NCBI RefSeq assembly: GCF_900188405.1
Contig: NZ_FZOF01000007.1
Coordinates: 372,001 to 436,000 of the forward strand
Reading direction: 5' to 3'
DNA: 64,000 nucleotides
Origin: Actinacidiphila glaucinigra
GTDB lineage: Bacteria > Actinomycetota > Actinomycetes > Streptomycetales > Streptomycetaceae
Of this stretch, positions 44,665-52,252 are shown piece after piece. The notes below the pieces were generated by a model, which saw only the letters and a program-made list of their open reading frames with translations, was not told the DNA's origin and ran no database searches. A program made the translations under genes and the position numbers. Each line of letters opens with the position of its first letter. Position 1 is the stretch's first letter.

Positions 44665-44697
44665 ACAGGTCTGTCCAGCAAAAATGGACAGACCTGT
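44665..44697. promoter_or_regulatory. 13-bp inverted-repeat operator of MFS/TetR operon
   Basis: ACAGGTCTGTCCA (44665-44677) and TGGACAGACCTGT (44685-44697) are exact complements flanking GCAAAAA. Each arm is itself a short dyad (ACAG-GT-CTGT; GACAG-AC-CTGTC), a TetR-operator style. It ends 23 bp before the MFS start. Confidence 0.8.
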
Positions 44698-44720
44698 CTA
44701 CTCAATCTGGGGACGGCGGC

Positions 44721-46028
44721 ATGCCCGGGCAGCACACCGTGCGGGATCGCGACACAGCATCGAGGGCCATGGCCGTTGCAGGCCCCGACGGCGGGGGTGC
44801 GGCCTTCGCCGCGCCCGCGCCGAGGAGCCGCAGCACCGGGGTGCTGCCTCCACGGGCGGCCTTCTACCTGCTCGCGTCGATCGTGGTGTCCTTCCTGGCG
44901 GCCTCCAGCGCGCCCACGCCCCTCTACGCCGTGTACCAGGCGGAGTGGGGGTTCGGCCCGGTGACGACGACCCTGGTGTTCGGGGTGTACGCGATCGCCG
45001 TCCTGGCCTCGCTGCTCACCCTGGGCCGGTTGTCGGACCATCTGGGGCGGCGGCCCGTGCTGCTGGCCTCCCTCGCCGCGCAGGCGGCGGCGATGGTGGT
45101 GTTCGCGACCGCCCACGGGGTGCCGGAACTGATGATCGGCCGGGTGATCCAGGGGCTGTCCACCGGGGCCGCGCTGGGTGCCGTCGGCGCCGGGATGATG
45201 GACATCGACCGGCGGCGCGGGACCGTCGCCAACTCCTTCGCTCCGGGGCTCGGCACTGCCACCGGCTCGCTGGTGTCGGCCTTCCTCGTCCAGTACCTGC
45301 CCGCCCCGACGCACCTCGTCTACCTCGCCCTGGTCGGCGTCCTCGCGCTCCAGGCGCTGGGTGTGGCGCTGATGAGCGAGACCCTGACACGTACTCCGGG
45401 TGCGCTGGCCACGCTCGTCCCGGACGTCAGACTGCCGAGGACGGTGCGGCGCGCGGTCCTGAACACGGCACCGGTCATGGTCGCCGTCTGGGCGCTCGCG
45501 GGCTTCTACGGCTCCCTGGGCCCGGCCCTCGTGCGGAGCCTCACCCACTCCGCGTCGGCCGTCTACGGCGGCCTGGCCCTGTTCGTACTGGCCGGCGTGG
45601 CCGCCGCCGCGACCCTCGTCCTGCGCTCCGCACCCGCTCGCGGGGTCATGCTCACCGGCATCGGCACCCTCATCGCGGGCGTCGCCCTGACCCTGGTCGC
45701 CGTGGAGGACGGTTCACCCGTGCTGTTCTTCCTCGGCTCCGCCATAGCGGGCATCGGCTTCGGCAGCGGGTTCCAGGGCGGCATCCGCACCGTCATGCCG
45801 CTGACCGCCGCCCACGAGCGCGCCGGCGTCCTGTCGCTGCTGTACGTGATGTCCTACCTGGGCCTGGGAGTGCCGTCGGTGATCGCCGGCTATCTCGTCG
45901 TCCATGCCGGAGGGCTGCTCGCCACCGCCCGCGAATACGGCGCGGCCGTCATGGTGCTGGCCCTGCTGGCCCTGATCGGACTGCTCACCGAACGGCGCGG
46001 CAGCCGTTCACGAACCGGCATTGCCTAA
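44721..46028 (+). CDS. MFS transporter
   Basis: This 435-aa, ~12-helix major facilitator has a first helix AAFYLLASIVVSFLAASSAPTPLYAVYQ, the MFS loop motif GRLSDHLGRRPVLL between helices 2 and 3, and GRVIQGLSTGAALGAVGAGM in helix 4. It probably exports a drug or metabolite. ATG 44721 is chosen (GGGGA 7 nt upstream); the ATG at 44769 is a second possibility. A TetR gene follows 35 bp downstream, and the promoter carries a 13-bp inverted repeat, so the pair looks like an autoregulated efflux operon. Confidence 0.9.
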   Translation: MPGQHTVRDRDTASRAMAVAGPDGGGAAFAAPAPRSRSTGVLPPRAAFYLLASIVVSFLAASSAPTPLYAVYQAEWGFGPVTTTLVFGVYAIAVLASLLTLGRLSDHLGRRPVLLASLAAQAAAMVVFATAHGVPELMIGRVIQGLSTGAALGAVGAGMMDIDRRRGTVANSFAPGLGTATGSLVSAFLVQYLPAPTHLVYLALVGVLALQALGVALMSETLTRTPGALATLVPDVRLPRTVRRAVLNTAPVMVAVWALAGFYGSLGPALVRSLTHSASAVYGGLALFVLAGVAAAATLVLRSAPARGVMLTGIGTLIAGVALTLVAVEDGSPVLFFLGSAIAGIGFGSGFQGGIRTVMPLTAAHERAGVLSLLYVMSYLGLGVPSVIAGYLVVHAGGLLATAREYGAAVMVLALLALIGLLTERRGSRSRTGIA

Positions 46029-46063
46029 GGTGATCCCGAGACCTGACCGAAGAGGAGGCGGCC

Positions 46064-46690
46064 ATGGCTGCCGACAGCGCCGGCAGACGCGAAGCGCCCA
46101 CCGGGGCGAAGCCCTCGGCGCGTGAGCGTCTGCTGTCCGCCGCCGACGAACTGTTCTACGCGGAGGGCGTGCAGACGGTCGGCATCGACCGCATCATCGA
46201 GCGGGCCGGGGTGGCCAAGGCCTCCCTCTACAACACCTTCGGCAGCAAGGACGAACTCGTCCATGCCTACCTCCGGGCGCGGCACGCCGGTACCTCCGCC
46301 CGCATCCTCGCCTTCCTCGAGCGCTACGAGACCCCCCGCGCCAGGCTCCTCGGCGTCTTCGACGCGCAGTCGGAGGCGTTCAAGGGCCCCGGCCACCGCG
46401 GCTGCGCCTTCATCGCGGCGAGTGCGGAGGCCGAGGCCGGCAGCAGTACGGAGCAGGCCTCCAACGACTACCGGGTATGGGTGCGCACCCTGTTCACCGA
46501 CCTCGCCCGCCAGGCCGGCGTCCCGGATCCGCAGACCCTGGGACGCCGCCTGCACCTCCTCTACGACGGCTGCGCCGTCTCGGTGCGCATGGACGCCGAC
46601 CCCGAAGCGGCGGCCGCGGCCAGGGCGACCGCCGAGGTCCTCCTGGACGCCGCCCTGTCCGCGCCGCCCGAACGCGCCACTGCCGATTGA
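46064..46690 (+). CDS. TetR-family regulator of the adjacent MFS pump
   Basis: This 208-aa repressor has the HTH RERLLSAADELFYAEGVQTV ... IIERAGVAKASLYNTFGSKDEL (~19-65), then a helical domain with GHRGCAFIAASAE, a pattern shared by TetR_C_33/YxaF-like members with a conserved Cys. ATG 46064 has GAGGAGG 6 nt upstream. Co-transcribed after the MFS gene, it probably binds the inverted repeat at 44665-44697 and is released by the pump substrate. Confidence 0.92.
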   Translation: MAADSAGRREAPTGAKPSARERLLSAADELFYAEGVQTVGIDRIIERAGVAKASLYNTFGSKDELVHAYLRARHAGTSARILAFLERYETPRARLLGVFDAQSEAFKGPGHRGCAFIAASAEAEAGSSTEQASNDYRVWVRTLFTDLARQAGVPDPQTLGRRLHLLYDGCAVSVRMDADPEAAAAARATAEVLLDAALSAPPERATAD

Positions 46691-46751
46691 GGGTCACGTC
46701 CCCGGCGGAAAATCCGGGCGGGAGCCGCGCGCAGTGCGGGAGGGTGTGTGT

Positions 46752-47303
46752 ATGGAGTTCCTCTGCTACCACCGCGATCGGGCCGACTCGCTGACGCTCC
46801 GTCAAGAACTGCTCGAAGACCACTGGTCCTACATGGACCGGTACGAGAAGGAGATGATCGCCCGCGGCCCGACCCTCACCGCCGTGGACGGCGAGCCCAC
46901 CGGCAGCGTGCACATCCTCGACCTGCCGGACCCCGCGGCGGCCCGCGCGTTCGCCTTCGACGAGCCCGGCCACCAGGCAGGCGTGTACCGGGACGTGCTG
47001 CTGCGCCGGTGGCGCAACCTGCTGGGGCGCACCATGTGGGACTTCCCCGGCGGCCGTACCGGCGGCAACCGGTACCTGGTGCTCGGCCTCGGCGCGGGCC
47101 GGGGCGCCGACCTCGCCCTGCCGTCGTCCGGGCGGGACGAACTGATCGCGTACGGGCCCCTGCTGTCCGACGACGGCGGCACCTGGCTGGGCACGGCCGC
47201 ACTCCTCCGGGCCGCGGACCGGGACACCGCACGTGCCGTTCTGACGGCCGGTGCGTACGCCGCGATCGAGGTCCACGACTGGCAGTTCGGTGGCCGGTCC
47301 TGA
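46752..47303 (+). CDS. YciI-like protein, two-part
   Basis: A 183-aa protein whose N-terminal ~95 residues match the YCII-related fold: MEFLCYHRDRADSLTLRQELLEDHWSYMDRYEKEMIARGP, then VHILDLPDPAAARAFAFDEPGHQAGVYRDVLLRRW. A second similar half follows (YLVLGLGAGRGADLALPSSGRDELIAYGPLLSDDGGTWLG), suggesting an internal duplication of a ferredoxin-like domain. No catalytic residue is proven for the family. GGAGGG precedes ATG 46752. It follows the TetR gene by 61 bp and could be a third operon member. Confidence 0.8.
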   Translation: MEFLCYHRDRADSLTLRQELLEDHWSYMDRYEKEMIARGPTLTAVDGEPTGSVHILDLPDPAAARAFAFDEPGHQAGVYRDVLLRRWRNLLGRTMWDFPGGRTGGNRYLVLGLGAGRGADLALPSSGRDELIAYGPLLSDDGGTWLGTAALLRAADRDTARAVLTAGAYAAIEVHDWQFGGRS

Positions 47304-47335
47304 GGTGAACCGCGGATCGCGCCGCCGGCCGCGGG

Positions 47336-48265
47336 TCAGCTCCCGTCCTCGAGTCCTCGGGTCAACTGCTCCGCGTGTGCGGCGGCCTGGCCTGCCTGAC
47401 GGCGGGCGTCGCGGGCGGCCCTGTCGGCGTCGCGGTGCCGGCGCCGCGCCCGGGCCTGGTCGTCACGGGCCGCGCGGAGGGCCTCTTCGGCGTCCGTGAC
47501 CTGTTCGCGGAGTGCGGCGAGGCGGCGCTGGGCCTCGTCGCGGTGGCGGTCCGCCGCGTCGAGGTCCTCCTGGGCGGCCTCGGCGTCGCCTTCGCGGGCC
47601 CGGGCTTCCTGTTCGGCCTCGCGGGCCTGCTGTCCGGCCCGCCCGGCCTCCTCGCGCCGGCGCTGCCGCTGTGCCTCGCGGCGGGCCCGCTGCTCGTCCT
47701 CGGCGGCCTCCGCCGGCTTCTTCTTCGGCGGGCGGCGGGGCAGGTCGCTCACGGGGCCGGTGGTGGGCCGCCCGGTGATGTCGACGGTCGCCGACAGCGG
47801 CTTGGTGAGGCGGCCCTCCGCGAAGGCCGCCCCGGCGTCGGGGTCGGCGAGCGCGGCGTGCAGGGTCTGCTCGACCTCCTGTACGGCCTGCTCGGAGAGC
47901 GGGTGGCCGGCATCGGCGGCGAGTCGTCCGGCCTGCCGGGACAGGGCCTGTACGAGTTCCCGCTGCCGGCGGCTGAGCAGGCGCAGCTGTTCGCCGTCGA
48001 GTGCCCGGTGGGCTTGGCGCAGTGCTTCGCCGAGCTGGAGGAACGGGCCGATCTCGTCCTGGCGTTCGCGGGCGAGCAGGTTGGCGGCCCAGGCCGCGGC
48101 GGTGGGTCTGCGCAGGGCCGTGATGCGGTCGGCGAGGGGCCGGTCGCCGGCCTTCCTGGCGGCCTGGGCGTGCGTGTTGCGGACAGCGGTGAACCGTGCG
48201 GGCGGCAGCCCGTACAGCTCGTCGGCGACCGTGCCGAGTTCGGTGGGAGCGTCCTCGCCTGCCAC
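47336..48265 (-). CDS. Charged coiled-coil protein
   Basis: A 309-aa soluble protein. The N-terminal part (DELYGLPPARFTAVRNTHAQAARKAGDRPLADRITALRRP then AAWAANLLARE) is a recognisable actinobacterial conserved helical domain of unknown function. The C-terminal ~120 residues (from ~190) are almost wholly Arg/Glu/Ala/Gln heptads, a long coiled coil. GTG 48265 is chosen because AGGTGG lies 6 nt upstream; an earlier Met at 48349 is open but that extension is Arg/Gly/Pro-rich. No catalytic motif is seen. Confidence 0.78.
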   Translation of the reverse strand: MAGEDAPTELGTVADELYGLPPARFTAVRNTHAQAARKAGDRPLADRITALRRPTAAAWAANLLARERQDEIGPFLQLGEALRQAHRALDGEQLRLLSRRQRELVQALSRQAGRLAADAGHPLSEQAVQEVEQTLHAALADPDAGAAFAEGRLTKPLSATVDITGRPTTGPVSDLPRRPPKKKPAEAAEDEQRARREAQRQRRREEAGRAGQQAREAEQEARAREGDAEAAQEDLDAADRHRDEAQRRLAALREQVTDAEEALRAARDDQARARRRHRDADRAARDARRQAGQAAAHAEQLTRGLEDGS

Positions 48266-48404
48266 GGTGTACCACCTGCCCGGCCGTCGGCCCCGTACGA
48301 ACCGCCCGGCCGGTGCCCGGGCCGGGGACTGCTGCCGCCCATCCGACAACCGCCCCGGCCGCCCCGCAGCCCCACCGCACCCGATCGGGTCGCCAGGCGT
48401 GGGC

Positions 48405-49250
48405 CTACCGGGTGCCGAGGGCGTCGCGGAGGTGCTCGCCGAATTCGGCCGGATGGGTGGTCAGGCCGATGTGGCCGCCGGGGAAGTGGCGGAGTCCGGT
48501 ACCGAGGCGCTCGGCCAGGGCGGCGACGGCGCGGTGGGGGAGTTCCCCGCGGGAGTCCCGGCCGGCGGCGAGCACGAGCCGGTCCGACAGCGCCTTGAGG
48601 CGGTCGGTGTCGGGGACGTACGCCATGAAGGCGGGGACGACGCGTCCGACGAACAGGGGGAGGTTGGCCCTGGTCCGCTCGACCCGCGCCGCCGCGTGCG
48701 GGGGGAGCGTGATCTCGGGGTTCGGGCCGCTGCCGTCGTCGTCCTTCTTCATGCCTTCGGCGAACGCGGCCATCGCGGGCATGAGGCCCTGGTCGCGGTA
48801 GGTGTCCCGCACGCGGGCGACCAGCGCGCGGTGTTCGTGGGCGTCGGGGAGGAGCTCCACGACCGGCGGTTCGTGCGCCACGAGGCGGGCGACGCGTCCG
48901 GGGTGGGTGGAGAGCAGGTGGAGGGCGGTGATCGCGCCGGAGCTGGCGCCGAAGACGCGGGCGGGCTCGTGGGGCGAGAGCAGGCCGATGAGGCGGAACG
49001 CGTCGTCGGCGTGGTCGGCCACGTACTGTTCGGCGTCCGGGTCGTCGAGGGTGCTGCGGGACATGCCGCGGGGATCGTAGGTGGCCACGGTGTGTCCGAT
49101 GGCCAGGTCGTCGGCGATGTCGTCGAAGGACGCCGCGCCGCCGGTCCCTCCCGGGATCAGGAGCAGGAGGGGGCCTTGGCCGCGTATCTCGTAGTGCAGG
49201 GTGGCGCCCTTCACGCGCAGGGAGCCGGGGGTGGGGTCGGTCGTCGTCAT
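48405..49250 (-). CDS. Alpha/beta-fold hydrolase
   Basis: This 281-aa hydrolase reads LHYEIRGQGPLLLLIPGGTGGAASFDDIA (oxyanion strand), then VFGASSGAITALHL (nucleophile Ser) and LRHFPGGHIGLTTHP (catalytic His). Its start overlaps the TetR stop by four bases (ATGA), so it is translationally coupled to, and probably regulated by, that repressor. The substrate is unknown; such pairs often deal with lactones or esters sensed by the repressor. Confidence 0.9.
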   Translation of the reverse strand: MTTTDPTPGSLRVKGATLHYEIRGQGPLLLLIPGGTGGAASFDDIADDLAIGHTVATYDPRGMSRSTLDDPDAEQYVADHADDAFRLIGLLSPHEPARVFGASSGAITALHLLSTHPGRVARLVAHEPPVVELLPDAHEHRALVARVRDTYRDQGLMPAMAAFAEGMKKDDDGSGPNPEITLPPHAAARVERTRANLPLFVGRVVPAFMAYVPDTDRLKALSDRLVLAAGRDSRGELPHRAVAALAERLGTGLRHFPGGHIGLTTHPAEFGEHLRDALGTR

Positions 49251-49843
49251 GGGGCTGCTTCTCCTTCTCGGGCCTGGGGCCAGTGCTCCAGGAGGGTGTG
49301 CAGTGCGTCGAGGGCGCGGAGCCAGGACTGCTGCGGCGAGCGCCGGTGGGCGAAACCGCCCGCGGCCTCCAGGGCGACGAAGCCGTGGAAGGTGCTGCGC
49401 AGGAGCCGTACGGCGTCGGTGAGGTCGGGTTCGGCGAGTCCGTAGGCGTGGAGCATGCCGTAGGTCAGCTCGACGGCGCGTCGCGGTCCGGGTGCCGCGG
49501 CCGCCAGCTCGGGGTCGATCCGGAGGGGGGTCTGCGTCGCGGTGTAGCGGCCGGGGTGCCGGTGGGCGTACTCGCGCCAGGCGTTCGCGTACGCGACGAG
49601 GGCGTCCTTGCCGGCGCGGCCGGCGGTGGCCTCGGCGATGAGGATGGTCTTCTCGTCGGCGGCCAGGAGGGCGATGCGTCCGCGCAGGTCCTCGAGATTG
49701 CGGACGTGGGTGTAGAGGCTGGCGTCCTTGACGCCGAGCCGCCGGGCGACCTGGGACATGGTCACGTTGTCGAGCCCGACCTCGTCCGCCAGTTCGGCGC
49801 CCGCCGTCGTCACCCGTTCCGTCGTCAGTCCGGCTCGTGCCAC
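49247..49843 (-). CDS. TetR-family regulator with WHG C-terminal domain
   Basis: This 198-aa repressor has the [39 protein letters not shown] (~12-48). The C-terminus, beginning [17 protein letters not shown], is the WHG-domain type common in actinobacteria. The GTG start has GGGAGG 4 nt upstream. The promoter carries tandem CCTAGG-type dyads. It forms a two-gene operon with the downstream hydrolase. Confidence 0.92.
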   Translation of the reverse strand: MARAGLTTERVTTAGAELADEVGLDNVTMSQVARRLGVKDASLYTHVRNLEDLRGRIALLAADEKTILIAEATAGRAGKDALVAYANAWREYAHRHPGRYTATQTPLRIDPELAAAAPGPRRAVELTYGMLHAYGLAEPDLTDAVRLLRSTFHGFVALEAAGGFAHRRSPQQSWLRALDALHTLLEHWPQAREGEAAP

Positions 49844-49857
49844 GCGTCCTCCCGTTT

Positions 49858-49893
49858 CCTAGGGGTCCTAACTTTAACCTAGGGATCCTAGGG
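49858..49893. promoter_or_regulatory. Tandem dyads at TetR/hydrolase promoter
   Basis: CCTAGG-like blocks occur three times with TTTAA between them: CCTAGGGGTCCTAA, then CCTAGGGATCCTAGG. The arrangement just upstream of the ribosome site suggests an autoregulatory operator overlapping the -10 region. Confidence 0.6.
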
Positions 49894-50097
49894 AACGGGA
49901 ACGACTATGGGCGCGGGGGTGGGGGACGGCTGCTGACGCCGTGTCGGCGGCGGGCTCGTCACCCGCATTGGCTACTGAATGTGCACACCTCGTTACACAG
50001 GGCGATTCTTGCCTTTGGGTTCGCTGCTGTCCCTGACGGCTCCCTCTCCCGGTGGCGGTGTCTGCCGCGCGCCCGCGAGCCCCTTCCTGGAGGTGAC

Positions 50098-51162
50098 GTG
50101 TTGTCCCGAATAGCCGTGCCTGAGGCGCCTGTTCAGCGGCGCCGAGTTGGTCTTCGGATGTGGACGATGGCCGCGAGCGTGGCTCTGGCGTCCAGTGCTG
50201 TGACAGGTGCCGCCTACGCGGAGGGCGCCGACGGTGTTCAGGCCGACGCTGTGAAACCCGGCGCCCGGACCAGCCTCGCCGACCCGTGCTTCCTCTTCCC
50301 CTACTTCCCCGGGTACTGCCCGAGCCGGCCCGGCTACCACGGCTATCCCGGCCACCACGGGTACCCCGGCTACCCCGGTCGTCCCGGCATTCCGGGTCCG
50401 CCCGGACCTCCCGGACCGCAGGGCCCGGCCGGTCCCCCCGGAACCACCGGGCCGGCAGGCCCGGCAGGTCCGGCAGGCCCCGCCGGTCCGGCAGGTCCGG
50501 ACGGGCCGCAGGGCGACCCCGGCGAAACCGGGCCCGCAGGTCCGGCAGGCCCCGCAGGTCCGGCGGGTCCGGCAGGTCCCGGGGCCGCGCCGCACGATCT
50601 GGTGGACTTCGAGGACAACGGGACGTTCACTCCGCCCGCCGATGTCACCAGGGTCTTCGTCCAGGTATGGGGCGCCGGCGGTGGCGGTGGCGGGATCAGC
50701 GTGCTTCCTCCCGGCATCCTCGGCGGAGGCGGCGGTGCCGGCGGCTTCGCCTGGTGCGCAGTGCCGGTGATGCCCGGCACGGCCTACACCGTGACCGTCG
50801 GCCAAGGTGGGCCCGGTTCCGCGAATGCGGACGGCGCCGGCGGGACCGCCACCACCCTGTCCGGCCCCGGCGGCACCCTCGCGGAGGCCACCGGCGGCAC
50901 CGGCGGACATGTCGGCTCACTCGCTCCGACTCCCAGCGCTGGTGGAACGGGCGACTGTCACGGGAACAGCGGTACGACCCGTACGGGCGCCGCGGGTCAG
51001 CCTCCCCTGAGCGTCAGCGTGGCGGGCTTGGGAGGTCGGCCTCCGGTGAACGGCATCGTCGAGCCCGAGCCGCAGGGGGCGGGCACGGGCGGCGACGGCG
51101 CCTTGGTCTTGCTGCAGCCGGCGCAGAACGGCGGCAACGGATACGCCGTCATCTGGTGGTAG
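50098..51162 (+). CDS. Secreted collagen-like protein (paralogue 2)
   Basis: A 354-aa exported protein with signal peptide ~1-41 ([20 protein letters not shown] cleavage). The motif [13 protein letters not shown] has the same two Cys as the paralogue. A Tyr/His-rich stretch of about five Gly-Tyr/His-X triplets follows, then ~22 collagen triplets rich in GPA (to ~163). The Gly-rich C-domain reads [24 protein letters not shown] and ends GYAVIWW. GTG 50098 has GGAGG 4 nt upstream; the next codon (TTG) would have better spacing. The Tyr/His segment is absent from the other copy. Confidence 0.9.
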   Translation: MLSRIAVPEAPVQRRRVGLRMWTMAASVALASSAVTGAAYAEGADGVQADAVKPGARTSLADPCFLFPYFPGYCPSRPGYHGYPGHHGYPGYPGRPGIPGPPGPPGPQGPAGPPGTTGPAGPAGPAGPAGPAGPDGPQGDPGETGPAGPAGPAGPAGPAGPGAAPHDLVDFEDNGTFTPPADVTRVFVQVWGAGGGGGGISVLPPGILGGGGGAGGFAWCAVPVMPGTAYTVTVGQGGPGSANADGAGGTATTLSGPGGTLAEATGGTGGHVGSLAPTPSAGGTGDCHGNSGTTRTGAAGQPPLSVSVAGLGGRPPVNGIVEPEPQGAGTGGDGALVLLQPAQNGGNGYAVIWW

Positions 51163-51185
51163 CAGCGTAAGGAACAGGCACACAG

Positions 51186-51219
51186 CAGGCCCGGCGCGCC
51201 ACGTGGCGCGCCGGGCCTG
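51186..51219. terminator. 16-bp hairpin terminator
   Basis: CAGGCCCGGCGCGCCA / TGGCGCGCCGGGCCTG separated by CG, 23 bp after the collagen-like stop. The arm core resembles the terminator of the other collagen-like gene. Confidence 0.85.
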
Positions 51220-51282
51220 CCGTCTGCCCGCGCACTCCGGGGCGAAGAGCAGGTCCTGATCGCCTGTGCGTAGGTTCGGGCC

Positions 51283-51762
51283 ATGACGGGTGACTGGCGA
51301 ATGGACCGGATCGGTGCTGCTCTGCGGGGCGAGAACCCGACCGTGCTGCGGCGGCTCGAGTCGGGATTCGCGGTGATCGGTGATGTGCAGTTCCTGCCGG
51401 GCTACTCGGTTCTCCTCGTGGACGAACCGAACGTCCAGCGGCTGTCCGACCTGCCGAGGGCCAAGCGGTTGTCGTTTCTGTCCGACATGGACCGGCTCGG
51501 GGAGGCGGTTGAGCGGGCCTGCCGGCAGATGGACCCCGGCTTCCGCCGGGTCAACCTGGAGATCCTGGGGAACACCGATCCCTTCTTGCATGCCCATGTC
51601 TGGCCGCGTTTCGCGTGGGAGCCGGCCGAGTTGGCGGGCAAGCCTGTGTGGCTCTATCCGCGTGAGCGGTGGGGTGACGAGCGGTTCGGACTCGGTCCGC
51701 GGCATGATGCGCTGCGGGATGCGATCGGCGGCGAACTGGACCGGTTGCCTTCGCTGGACTGA
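51283..51762 (+). CDS. HIT-family protein
   Basis: A 159-aa histidine-triad-superfamily protein, probably a dinucleotide polyphosphate or nucleoside-monophosphate ester hydrolase. The motif reads NTDPFLHAHVWPRF: the second and third His of HxHxH are kept (including the usual nucleophile), while the first is replaced by Phe. The beta-strand GYSVLLVDEPNVQRLSDLP and helix FLSDMDRLGEAVERACR fit the HIT core. It is preceded by the collagen-like terminator and followed by a gene-poor stretch with a likely transposase scar. Confidence 0.72.
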   Translation: MTGDWRMDRIGAALRGENPTVLRRLESGFAVIGDVQFLPGYSVLLVDEPNVQRLSDLPRAKRLSFLSDMDRLGEAVERACRQMDPGFRRVNLEILGNTDPFLHAHVWPRFAWEPAELAGKPVWLYPRERWGDERFGLGPRHDALRDAIGGELDRLPSLD

Positions 51763-52252
51763 GTAGCGGCGGCGCGGACGGCGGCAGCCGCCGAGCAAGG
51801 ACATCGTGCGCCGACCGGCTCGACTCGGGCCTCGCGGGCGATGCGGTGCGCAGCAGTTGCCGGCACTCGCGTCCGGCCTCGCCCGGCCCCTCGTACCGAT
51901 GCCGCCGCAGCGATCGCGGGTTGAGCTTTGCGCGGCCATCCGGCGTGACGTCCCGCACCGGGACGTCGAACCGTCGCGGAGACCCTGTGCCGACGAGATG
52001 GCGCACGGGCTCGCGGCGTCGACTTCGTCACGATTGACGGGAGCGCGCCCGAACACCCCAACCGCCGGGAATGGCAGTCCGTTGCGGTGACCGCCATCTG
52101 TCGTTCATGCCTGTCTCACCGCGCTGGTCGACCGTGCTTCCTAGCGTCCGTGAGTGCGCGCACCGCTGACCTGCCGCAGCCCGCTGTCAGGTTCGGAGCG
52201 CTGCTGTTCGGTCGGTGTGCGACTGCACCCGACGACGCGAAAGGCCCCTGGA
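51763..52252. other. Gene-poor region with transposase scar and acid phosphatase promoter
   Basis: About 490 bp without an intact gene. The left part holds a possible IS21-type transposase remnant (51914-52060). The right part (52100-52252) is the presumed promoter of the purple acid phosphatase and contains GTTCATGCCTG followed directly by TCTCACCGCGC (52103-52124), a weak match to paired 11-nt PhoP-box units. Confidence 0.5.
51914..52060 (+). pseudogene. Possible IS21-type transposase (IstA N-terminus) remnant
   Basis: One frame encodes SRVELCAAIRRD, close to the SRVEL(Y/F)AAIRRD start of many actinobacterial IS21 IstA transposases. About 15 bp on, a different frame gives RRTVAETL, like the HRRTVREAL part that normally follows after ~18 residues. 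Both a deletion and a frameshift would be needed. No inverted repeats or IstB gene are visible, so this is at most a fossil. Confidence 0.35.

Noticed and set aside
47375-48598. Plus-strand frame with hydrophobic stretches
   Set aside because: Antisense of the Arg/Glu-rich coiled-coil gene; Ala/Arg codons read in reverse give false Leu/Gly hydrophobic runs.
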